22,500 nt of DNA. Source: Symbiodinium natans. Its lineage: Eukaryota; Sar; Dinophyceae; Suessiales; Symbiodiniaceae. The translations under genes were made by a program, and so were the position numbers. Under the pieces are notes generated by a model. That model saw nothing but the letters and a program-made list of their open reading frames with translations. It made no database searches and was not told where the DNA came from. Shown piece after piece: positions 14,844-22,500 of the stretch (position 1 is its first letter; each line of letters opens with the position of its first letter). The stretch lies in assembly GCA_905221605.1 (NCBI GenBank), contig CAJNDS010002165.1, forward strand, positions 429,583 to 452,082, written 5' to 3'.

Positions 14844-17047
14844 CAGCCACGAGGAAGGGATAGGAAGGGCCACCAGTGCGGTGGTAAGGCCCTCCAGGCA
14901 TTCTGGCACCCGAGAACAAGCTCAAGCACACCCTTGCAGTGCTGGAGCTGAAAACAGGTGCCACAACATCACCATCAATCAACCCCGTCACGGAACGCAC
15001 AGCTGATAGACGGGCGCGATCGCACTAGCAGCCACAAGGAAGGGCCACCAGTGCGGTGGTAAGGCCCTCCAGGAATTCTGGCACCCGAGAACAAGCTCAA
15101 GCACACCCTTGCAGTGCTGGAGCTGAAAACAGGTGCCACAACATCACCATCAATCAACCCCGTCACGGATCGCACAGCTGATAGACGGGCGCGATCGCAC
15201 TAGCAGCCACGGGAAGGACCACCAGTGCGGTGGTAAGGCCCTCCAGGCATTCTGGCACCCGAGAACAAGCTCAAGCACACCCTTGCAGTGCTGGAGCTGA
15301 AAACAGGTGCCACAACATCACCATCAATCAACCCCGTCACGGAACGCACAGCTGATTGACGGGCGCGATCGCACTAGCAGCCACGGGGAAGGGCCACCAG
15401 TGCGGTGGTAAGGCCCTCCAGGAATTCTGGCACCCGAGAACAAGCTCAAGCACACCCTTGCAGTGCTGGAGCTGAAAACAGGTGCAACGGGCGCGATCGC
15501 ACTAGCAGCCACGGGGAAGGGCCACCAGTGCGGTGGTAAAGGCCCTCCAGGCATTCTGGCACCCGAGAACAAGCTCAAGCACACCCTTGCAGTGCTGGAG
15601 CTGAAAACAGGTGCCACAACATCACCATCAATCAACCCCGTCACGGAACGCCCAGCTGATAGACGGGCGCGATCGCACTAGCAGCCATGGGGAAGGGCCA
15701 CCAGTGCGGTGGTAAGGCCCTCCAGGCATTCTGGCACCCGAGAACAAGCTCAAGCACACCCTTGCAGTGCTGGAGCTGAAAACAGGTGCCACACCATCAC
15801 CATCAATCAACCCCGTCACGGAACGCACAGCTGATAGACGGGCGCAATCGCACTAGCAGCCACGGGGAAGGGCCACCAGTGCGGTGGTAAGGCCCTCCAG
15901 GCATTCTGGCACCCGAGAACAAGCTCAAGCACACCCTTGCAGTGCTGGAGCTGAAAACAGGTGCAACAACATCACCATCAATCAACCCCGTCACGGAACG
16001 CACAGCTGATAGACGGGCGCGATCGCACTAGCAGCCATGGGGAAGGGCCACCAGTGCGGTGGTAAGGCCCTCCAGGCATTCTGGCACCCGAGAACAAGCT
16101 CAAGCACACCCTTGCAGTGCTGGAGCTGAAAACAGGTGCCCGTCACGGAACGCACAGCTGATAGACGGGCGCAATCGCACTAGCAGCCACGGGGAAGGGC
16201 CACTAGTGCGGTGGTAAGGCCCTCCAGGCATTCTGGCACCCGAGAACAAGCTCAAGCACACCCTTGCAGTGCTGGAGCTGAAAACAGGTGCCACAACATC
16301 ACCATCAATCAGCCCCGTCACGGAACGCACAGCTGATAGACGGGCGCGATCGCACTAGCAGCCACGGGGAAGGGCCACCAGTGCGGTGGTAAGGCCCTCC
16401 AGGCATTCTGGCACCCGAGAACAAGCTCAAGCACACCCTTGCAGTGCTGGAGCTGAAAACAGGTGCAACAACATCACCATCAATCAACCCCGTCACGGAA
16501 CGCACAGCTGATAGACGGGCGCGATCGCACTAGCAGCCACGGGGAAGGGCCACTAGTGCGGTGGTAAAGCCCTCCAGGCATTCTGGCACCCGAGAACAAG
16601 CTCAAGCACACCCTTGCAGTGCTGGAGCTGAAAACAGGTGCCACAACATCACCATCAATCAACCCCGTCACGGAACGCACAGCTGATAGACGGGCGCGAT
16701 CGCACTAGCAGCCACGGGGAAGGGCCACTAGTGCGGTGGTAAAGGCCCTCCAGGCATTCTGGCACCCGAGAACAAGCTCAAGCACACCCTTGCAGTGCTG
16801 GAGCTGAAAACAGGTGCAACAACATCACCATCAATCAACCCCGTCACGGAACGCACAGCTGATAGACGGGCGCGATCGCACTAGCAGCCACGGGGAAGGG
16901 CCACTAGTGCGGTGGTAAAGGCCCTCCAGGCATTCTGGCACCCGAGAACAAGCTCAAGCACACCCTTGCAGTGCTGGAGCTGAAAACAGGTGCAACAACA
17001 TCACCATCAATCAACCCCGTCACGGAATGCACAGCTGACAGACGGGC
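14763..17047. repeat. Tandem array of a 175-bp unit, about 13 copies
   Basis: Units starting at CAACATCACCATCAATCA begin at 14763, 14964, 15139, 15313, (15485), 15617, 15792, 15967, (16141), 16294, 16469, 16644, 16820 and 16996. Typical length is 174-176 bp. The first unit is about 201 bp with extra bases; the units at 15485 and 16141 lack their first 43 and 22 bases or so; the last is cut at 17047. Units are nearly identical. Each holds GCGATCGC, and CCACCAGTGCGGTGG, which can form a 5-bp hairpin. 175 is not a multiple of three, so no frame runs through; the recurrent 66-codon - strand frames are a product of the repeat. Confidence 0.97.
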
Positions 17048-17079
17048 ATCAACCTTGAATCCTGAACCTGCAACCTCAA

Positions 17080-17290
17080 CCGTTGAGGGTTTAGGGTTTG
17101 GGGTTTAGGGTTTGGGGTTTAGTGTAGGGTGTAGGGTGTAGGGTTTAGGTTGGGGTTTAGGGTTTAGGACATAGGGTTTAGGGTTTAGGGTTTAGGGTTT
17201 AGGGTTTAGGGTTTAGGGTTTAGGGTTTAGGGTTTAGGGTTTAGGGTTTAGGGTTTAGGGTTTAGGGTTTAGGGTTTATATAGGGTTTAG
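17080..17290 (+). repeat. TTTAGGG array after the 175-bp array
   Basis: TTTGGGG and GTGTAGG variants first, then about 15 pure units to 17277. The following island 17295-17390 has a - strand reading (ERGRQFKRHHLEHSETPAF, stop) of low weight. Confidence 0.95.
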
Positions 17291-17404
17291 GGTTACAAGT
17301 GCGCAATCCTAATCAATCAGCATCCCAAAGGCTGGTGTCTCCGAATGCTCGAGGTGGTGTCTCTTGAACTGACGGCCCCTTTCCAGGGTTTAGGGGTTCA
17401 GGGC

Positions 17405-17661
17405 ACCCTAAACCCTAAACCCTAAACCCTAAACCCTAAAGCCCCACACCCAAACTCCCAATAACCGAAATGTGGGTTTCAGTGCATAGGCTTCAGGGTT
17501 TGGGGTTTAGTGTTCAGGGTTTAGGGTTCAGGTCTTATGTTCAGGGTTCAGGGATAAGGGCATAGGGCTTAGTGTTCAGGGTTTAGGGTCCCTAAACCCT
17601 AAACCCTAAACCCTAAACCCTAAACCCTAAACCCTAAACCCTAAACCCTAAACCCTAAACC
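17405..17661. repeat. CCCTAAA, TTTAGGG-like and CCCTAAA runs with a head-to-head junction
   Basis: CCCTAAA at 17405-17441; degenerate TTCAGGG/TTTAGGG at 17490-17588; then CCCTAAA at 17590-17661. The last two meet at 17588/17590 in inverted orientation with one T between. Confidence 0.95.
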
Positions 17662-17667
17662 CCGCTG

Positions 17668-17750
17668 GGTTTCAGGTCCAGGCTTTTGGGCAGGATCCGA
17701 GCCAGGCACCATCCATGGAGAGCCTTCGGCCACTGGCACGGGCGCTTTCG
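17668..17750 (-). CDS. Exon-like island, proline-rich
   Basis: GC-rich island between telomeric arrays. The best - strand frame reads PKAPVPVAEGSPWMVPGSDP and runs into GTTTAG of the adjacent array as a possible donor. All three - strand frames are open here, so frame is weakly supported. Confidence 0.22.
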
Positions 17751-17767
17751 GCCTTATGATGTCACCG

Positions 17768-18372
17768 TTTAGGGTCTAGGGTTTAGGGTTTAGGGTTTAG
17801 GGTTTAGGGTTTAGGGTTTGGGGTTTAGGGTTTAGGGTTTAGGGTTTAGGGTTTAGGGTTTTTAGGGTTTTTAGGGTGTAGGGTTTCGGGTTTCGGGTTT
17901 AAGTTTAGGGTTTAGGGCTTCGGGCTTAGGGCTTCGGGTTTCGGGGTTAGGGTTTAAGTCTTCCCTGCACCCCTGACCCACCGAGGGCTCCGCGCACTGC
18001 ACAAAACCCCCCCTAAACCCCAAATTCCTGACCTACGCCTGCAGATGGAGGGGGGTGTGGGCCGCCTCAATGTTGGTATCGCCGCACGTGTTTCGATATA
18101 CTCAGAAGGTTTTCCGGGGCTTTGGGCATTGGAGCTTTAAGCACTTGATGGTCTGAAGCTTCAACACCTTGAGCTCTAAACTCTAAACCCGTTAGCCCAA
18201 AAGCCTAAACCCTAGCCCTGAACCCTAGGGCACGGGTTCGGGATTGGGTCTAGGGTTCCAAGTATTGGCCCCTAATTTGGGCCCTTGCTTTATAACCCTT
18301 TATAGGGTTTAGGGTTTAGGGTTTAGGGTTTAGGGTTTAGGGTTTAGGGTTTAGGGTTTAGGGTTTAGAGTT
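17768..18372 (+). repeat. TTTAGGG arrays
   Basis: 17768-17960 (with TTTTTAGGG and TTTCGGG variants) and 18303-18372. The interval 17990-18300 holds the + strand exon-like island and degenerate repeats. Confidence 0.93.
18045..18108 (+). CDS. Exon-like island on + strand
   Basis: After a strong acceptor (CCTGACCTACGCCTGCAG) 64 bp encode MEGGVGRLNVGIAARVSIYS and end at CAGAAG|GTTTTC. On the - strand a good pyrimidine tract ending CTCCATCTGCAG covers part of the same DNA, so strand is not certain. Confidence 0.28.
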
Positions 18373-18384
18373 TAGGACACTTAC

Positions 18385-18449
18385 TTCGGATCCCTATAGG
18401 CACGGGACCATACCAACGGCCCATAGCTAGTTCCAACCTTAGATTTGGG
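18385..18449 (-). CDS. Exon-like island with GTAAGT donor
   Basis: On the - strand 65 bp between TTTCCTGAAG and a consensus GTAAGT donor at 18384 encode PKSKVGTSYGPLVWSRAYRD with leftover phase 2. Both splice borders are good and no telomere repeat lies inside. Family not recognised. Confidence 0.35.
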
Positions 18450-18532
18450 CTTCAGGAAACTTTGGGCTTAGGGGGGTAGGGTTCGGGTTTAGGGTTCAGG
18501 GTTTAGGGTCCGAATAGAATTTAGGGTCTAGA

Positions 18533-18595
18533 GTTTAGGGTAACCTTAAACCCTAAACCCTAAACCCCAAACCCTAAACCCTAAACCCTAAACTA
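18533..18595. repeat. TTTAGGG / CCCTAAA junction and short CCCTAAA array
   Basis: GTTTAGGG ends at 18540, followed by TAA and then CCTTAAACCCTAAA to 18594, a second head-to-head arrangement. Immediately after, CTAAGGG turns back to the G-rich orientation. Adjacent palindromes GGCTGCAGCC (18611-18620) and CCCTGCAGGG (18620-18629) follow. Confidence 0.85.
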
Positions 18596-18681
18596 AGGGT
18601 TGAGGGTTGAGGCTGCAGCCCCTGCAGGGATCCGGGGTCCGCACTGAGATTGCGCAGGATCTGAGCCGGGAGCACCTGCAG

Positions 18682-18985
<304 letters not shown>

Positions 18986-19139
18986 TTAGGGCTGACCCGC
19001 CCGGATTGACCTTGGGTTTCTGAGCGTTTGCTATAGGGCTGCCAGGGCTTTCGAGGTTTGGCTGCTGGTTTTTGCAAGGCCTTTGAAAGTCTTTAGGGTT
19101 GTTGAGGTTCTCAGGTGTTATTGGCTTTTGTAAGGGTTT

Positions 19140-19490
19140 TCAAACCCTAACTCCCAAACCCTAAACCCAAAACCCCAAACCCTAAACCCTAAGACCTAAA
19201 CCCTAAACCCTAAACCCTGAACCCTAAAGCCTAAACCCATTCAGGGCCATTGGGGCGGGACCTTGGTATCGCCGTAAACCTGAGCCCTGCAGCGGGTGAT
19301 TTTGGGCTTACGTCTAAGTTTACGAGACTGCCTCGTAACCTAGGTTTAGGGTTTAGGGTTTAGGGTTTAGGGTTTAGGGTTTAGGGTTTAGGGTTTAGGG
19401 TTTAGGGTTGAGGGTTGAGGGTTTAGGGTAGGGGTTGAGGGTTGAGGGTTGGGGGTTTAGGGTTTAGGGTTTAGGGTTTAGGGCTAAAGG
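19140..19490. repeat. CCCTAAA run then TTTAGGG array
   Basis: CCCTAAA-like at 19140-19240, TTTAGGG with a few TTGAGGG units at 19343-19485. On the - strand TACTCTTGTTCTCTTCTTGCTTAG (near 19530) looks like a strong splice acceptor, but no exon is convincing. Confidence 0.92.
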
Positions 19491-19589
19491 TTTAGAATGT
19501 GGGGCTTGAGAAGGGATCTTAAACCTAAGCAAGAAGAGAACAAGAGTACTGTACGACTAGGCTAAGGGTAGTACCATAACAACTGAGCC

Positions 19590-20064
19590 CTACACCCTAA
19601 ACCCCAAACCCTGAACACCAACCATCCTAAACTGTGAAACCTCAACCCTCAACCCTAAACCCTAACCCCGAAGCCTCTAAGCCCCCCAATTAAACCCCAT
19701 ACCCTGAACCCGTAGCCCCAAAACCTGAAGCCCAAAAACCTGCAATAGTAAACACCCTAAACCCTAAACCCTAAACCCCAAATCCTGAAGCCGAACTTCT
19801 TAACGCAAGAGTCACACCTCAACAGTAAACCCCACAAAGCCTAAACCCAAAACCCACACCCGAACCCCCTCTACTCTCACACCTGAACCTTAAACCCAGA
19901 CCCTGAAACCCTGAAACCCTGAAACCCTAAACCGTAAACCCTAAATGCTATACCCTCAACCCTAAACCCTAAACCCTAAACCCTAAACCCTAAACCCTAA
20001 ACCCTAAACCCTAAACCCTAAACCCTAAACCCTAAACCCTAAACCCTAAACCCTAAACCCAAAC
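19590..20064 (-). repeat. Degenerate, then pure CCCTAAA array
   Basis: 19590-19940 is strongly decayed CCCTAAA-like sequence with many substitutions; 19945-20060 is nearly pure. Confidence 0.93.
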
Positions 20065-20135
20065 CTAGAGATGAGGGTGGGAAGGATGTCCCAGCTTCAA
20101 AAGTTTTGTCCATGGGCTCGGCTCCAGAGTGCACG
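20065..20135 (-). CDS. Exon-like island, both strands open
   Basis: On - the island follows a textbook acceptor (CCGCCCCGTTCCATTTCAG), encodes VHSGAEPMDKTFEAGTSF and ends CTAG|GTTTGG. On + the same DNA reads DEGGKDVPASKVLSMGS and continues through 20193 into KWNGAEVKLVKPCTRFGW. The splice signals favour -; the longer open frame favours +. The + reading would be interrupted by the telomeric tract at 20194. Confidence 0.28.
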
Positions 20136-20168
20136 CTGAAATGGAACGGGGCGGAGGTGAAACTAGTG

Positions 20169-20271
20169 AAACCCTGTACAAGATTCGGTTGGCCCCTAAA
20201 CCCTAAACCCTAAACCCTAAACCCTAAACCCTGAACCCTAAACCTTAAACCCTGTACAAGACTCGGTTGGC
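20169..20271 (+). repeat. Telomeric tract flanked by a 25-bp direct repeat
   Basis: AACCCTGTACAAGATTCGGT and five more bases (20169-20193) recur at 20247-20271 with one T/C difference. Between them (20194-20246) is CCCTAAA with one CCCTGAA and one CCTTAAA. Confidence 0.9.
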
Positions 20272-20492
20272 TCGCAAAACCCTCTGCTAAAATCTTCCTA
20301 GATAGGGAAAAATCTAAAATGTTCCACGGGCCTACCCTAAACCCTAAACCCTAAACCCTGAACCCTAAGAAAACTTGTGCTTCCGGTGCCATTGCTCCGC
20401 GCACGGGATTGAAGAGGGAAAGGGGGGCATTGAAAAGATGGGACGGGCAGGCATCCCAACAAGCGTACCCTGCTTCTGGGCACAACGCTATA

Positions 20493-20620
20493 CTTGAAGG
20501 CTCATGGTACTTACTAACCAATTATAACTGTACTAATAACCCTACTTATAATACCCCTAAAGGGCCTTATAGGGGTTATCCCACTTATAAGTAGGGTTAT
20601 AAGTACCATGAACCTCCAAG
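20493..20620 (+). mobile_element. MITE family 1, compact copy
   Basis: 128 bp from CTTGAAGGCTCATGGTACTT to AAGTACCATGAACCTCCAAG. The interior is also partly self-complementary (CCTTATAGGGG, CCACTTATAAGTAGG). TATA lies on both sides, a likely target duplication. A second 16-bp piece of the left end follows at 20625-20640 right after the TATA. Confidence 0.9.
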
Positions 20621-20804
20621 TATACTTGAAGGCTCATGGGTAGTTCTAGGTGAGGCTGCACTTTTACTGCCACTACAAACTTTAGTTCCCTAAACCCTAA
20701 ACCCTAAACCCTGAAATGCAAATACTTAAGACCCTACGTCTACTGAGAGCCCATCAACCTTCAAGTAATTCACATCAGACGCCTGCTGCCCTGTGGTACT
20801 TTGG

Positions 20805-20973
20805 TCGCGTTTAGGGGGCTTAGGGTTTAGGGTTTAGGGTTTAGGGTTTAGGGTTTAGGGTTTAGGGTTTAGGGTTTAGGGTTTAGGGTTTAGGGTTTAG
20901 GGTTTAGGGTTGTGGGTTTAGGGTTTAGGGTTTAGGGTTTAGGGTTTAGGGTTTAGGGTTTAGGGTTTAGGGT
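20805..20973 (+). repeat. TTTAGGG array
   Basis: About 23 units, nearly pure, with one TTGTGGG. The stretch 20640-20800 before it holds one short CCCTAAA run and no gene. Confidence 0.96.
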
Positions 20974-21022
20974 TTTGGGGTCTGGTGCTCATGGCTTCGC
21001 ACATGGGGTTTAGGGTGCCAGG

Positions 21023-21259
21023 ATGTCATCTTCGTACTGCATTTTTTTGGGGGGGTTAGCTAGAGGTAGGTGTCAAGGTTTACGGTGGAGACAGCAAGAT
21101 GATTGGCATTTTTGCAGTCAAGAACCGCAGTTAAGAACTGCGGTATGTCTTTTTTCGCAGCAAGCCTGTCACTTGCGCCGGCAGCACCGTCGAATAGACA
21201 TGTGGAAGGCAAGCGAAACGACCATCCACACCAACACTAACCAGGATCCCTGCAAGTAG
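21023..21259 (+). CDS. ORF with an 18-nt intron-like segment
   Basis: A 78-codon + strand frame starts at ATG 21023. It contains GTATGTCTTTTTTCGCAG (21143-21160), which has a consensus donor, pyrimidine run and CAG acceptor in only 18 nt; its length is divisible by three, so the frame is open with or without it. The part after it reads QACHLRRQHRRIDMWKASET and stops at 21257. The acceptor may belong to a longer intron. No homology recognised. Confidence 0.25.
   Translation: MSSSYCIFLGGLARGRCQGLRWRQQDDWHFCSQEPQLRTAVCLFSQQACHLRRQHRRIDMWKASETTIHTNTNQDPCK
21124..21144. other. Perfect hairpin, 9-bp stem
   Basis: ACCGCAGTT, loop AAG, AACTGCGGT. It overlaps the possible donor GTATGT at 21143. Confidence 0.75.
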
Positions 21260-21408
21260 GATGCATAGGCCCCAGCTGCCCCCAGCAAAGACAGGAACAC
21301 CGTCACGACGACTATCCTGGACTAGCGGGCGGGGGGAGCAAAACTACGCAATCATATTCGCACCAAAGACCCCAAATCCTAAAGCCCCCTAAGACTGTCG
21401 GGCTTTAG

Positions 21409-21473
21409 AATTCGACGATGCAGCAGCCAAGTACCGCAACACCGAACCGCTGCAGCGTGTCGCTTGTCATCAC
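21409..21473 (+). CDS. Exon-like island on + strand
   Basis: After GGGCTTTAG the + strand reads FDDAAAKYRNTEPLQRVACH with good codon character, up to the CCCTAAA array starting near 21473. No clear donor; GTGTCG and GTCATC are candidates. Family not recognised. Confidence 0.22.
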
Positions 21474-21705
21474 CCTAAACCCTAAACCCTAAACCCTAAA
21501 CCCTAAACCCTAAACCCGAAACCCTAAACCTTAAACCCTAAACCCTATCATGGCTTGGGGCCGCAGAAGGGTCGGGGTTCGGGCTCGGAAAGGGGGTCCT
21601 TGAGTTTAAGCAGCCCTGACCCCACACCACACTGCCCCGAAGAACTGAAACGTGGAGCAGCCTGCCCTGAACCCTGAACCCTAAACCCTAAACACTAAAC
21701 CCTAC
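21473..21705 (-). repeat. CCCTAAA arrays
   Basis: 21473-21548 and 21668-21705. The island between reads LLKLKDPLSEPEPRPFCGPK plus a stop on the - strand after a good acceptor (CTGCTCCACGTTTCAG), a possible terminal exon at about 21553-21655. Confidence 0.9.
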
Positions 21706-21810
21706 TGACACCAGAAGCTTCTGATGCACGGCTATGGTCTTGGGGGTTGGGGAGTTTTGGGGTAACTGGCCTATGAGTCGTATAAGGGGCTGCTGCCAAG
21801 CATCCCAATA

Positions 21811-21833
21811 GTCTGCAAGTGCCGCTTGCAGAC
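21811..21833. other. Perfect hairpin, 9-bp stem
   Basis: GTCTGCAAG, loop TGCCG, CTTGCAGAC. The surrounding + strand is open (ESYKGLLPSIPIVCKCRLQT), so it may lie within an exon. Confidence 0.7.
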
Positions 21834-21932
21834 CGAGCTTTGCAGGGTACCTAGGGCTTTCTAGCCTTCGGGCGCGCTAAGGAGGGCTATTAAAAGGGAT
21901 CAGGTGAGGCCAACGGGAAGCAGGGGTTTAGG

Positions 21933-22032
21933 TTGAGATGTTCCCTCTTCTACTAACAGTCCTTAGTGGGGATGATGGCACCCCAACTAGAATCCCGATT
22001 AAGGAGCTGTTAGTAGAAGCGGGAACATCCCA
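21933..22032 (+). mobile_element. MITE-like element, family 4, intact
   Basis: About 27-bp inverted ends: GATGTTCCCTCTTCTACTAA at left and TTAGTAGAAGCGGGAACATC at right, 22 of 23 core positions matching. The core contains AGTCCTTAGTGGGGATGATG and CCCGATTAAGGA. Total length is 100 bp. A related copy lies at 22165-22303. Confidence 0.8.
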
Positions 22033-22164
22033 AGGTTTAGGGTTTAAGGTTTGCGCCTAAAGCTTGGGGTTTAGGGATTGGGGCCATGGCGTAGTCAGAG
22101 CTAGAAGGCACTTGGGAGGGGTGCTTTTTCTCATCGGGGTTTGGGTGAAGGTTTGGATGCTTTT

Positions 22165-22303
22165 TTGGGATGCTACTCACAGTCCTGATAGCAGCGATTA
22201 TGAGAGGGGGTACGAAAATCCCGGTTAAGGACAACCCTAAACCCTAAACCCTAAACCCTAAACCCTAAACCCTAAAAAGCTAGTATAAGGGGGGCCATCC
22301 CAA
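22165..22303 (+). mobile_element. MITE family 4, diverged copy split by a telomeric tract
   Basis: TTGGGATGCTACTCACAGTCC... and ATCCCGGTTAAGGA match the left end and core of 21933-22032, and AGCTAGTATAAGG...CCATCCCAA matches its right end. Between them (22235-22277) lies a CCCTAAA array that the intact copy does not have. Confidence 0.6.
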
Positions 22304-22327
22304 GGTTGGGTTATAGTTCTAGCTGTC

Positions 22328-22471
22328 CTTAGAGGTTCATGGTACTTCTTGACCAGTTGTAACCGTACTTATAACTTATCACTGTACTTATACCCATATT
22401 AGGGCACTTAAGGGGCTAAGTGGGTTATAAGTACTCTTATAGTTGGTTGATAAGTACCATGAACCTCCAAG
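22328..22471 (+). mobile_element. MITE family 1, full copy
   Basis: 144 bp from CTTAGAGGTTCATGGTACTT to AAGTACCATGAACCTCCAAG. Internal sequence (AACCGTACTTATAAC... GGCACTTAAGGGGCTAAG) matches the copies at 781 and 7149. TA follows the right end. Confidence 0.9.
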
Positions 22472-22500
22472 TAGGGTAGAGGGCTTAGGGGTTCTTTGCC

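Noticed and set aside
14975-16680. Repeated 66-codon - strand frames (MRSVTGLIDGDVVAPVF...) as a gene family
   Set aside because: They recur once per 175-bp unit, shift phase from unit to unit, and have no splice or promoter support. They follow from the satellite.

Overview
The window is eukaryotic nuclear DNA dominated by interstitial arrays of a seven-base telomere-type repeat, TTTAGGG on one strand and CCCTAAA on the other. The arrays change orientation dozens of times between 1 and 22,500 and are separated by unique or transposon-derived islands of roughly 50 to 700 bases. TTTAGGG is the telomere type of land plants, many green algae, chromerid algae and some dinoflagellates. Together with GT-AG introns, GC-rich exon-like islands and the absence of any bacterial gene structure, it points to an alga or a related protist. 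The species cannot be named from this sequence. There are no rRNA or tRNA genes, no CRISPR array and no bacterial operons.

Layout. 1-2,840: dense TTTAGGG/CCCTAAA arrays with short islands, including one 114-bp inverted-repeat element (1624-1737). 2,840-7,100: shorter arrays around several exon-like islands, mostly readable on the + strand. 7,149-7,488: a miniature inverted-repeat transposon (MITE) carrying two further nested elements, followed by an AT-rich island to about 8,220. 8,440-12,330: arrays, including homogeneous variant arrays such as CCCCAAAA and TTTGGGG, around exon-like islands mostly readable on the - strand. 12,056-12,739 (-): the best gene evidence, consecutive exons that join into a complete WW domain followed by a proline-rich segment. 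13,744-14,020: one of the longest pure telomeric arrays. 14,763-17,047: a tandem array of a 175-bp unit, about 13 copies. 17,080-22,500: arrays of both orientations, a TTGAGGG array, more MITE copies, and telomeric tracts that have demonstrably entered older sequence.

Interpretation. The genes appear intron-rich, with telomere-like arrays making up much of the introns. The WW gene shows this directly: the intron between its second and third recognised exons contains the 12,186-12,324 array. Two places show how the arrays spread: a 25-bp direct repeat flanks one tract, and a MITE copy is split by another. Long reading frames rich in FRVQGSGFRV-type peptides are translations of the repeat, not genes. 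Most exon calls outside the WW gene are weak because competing frames are often open on both strands.
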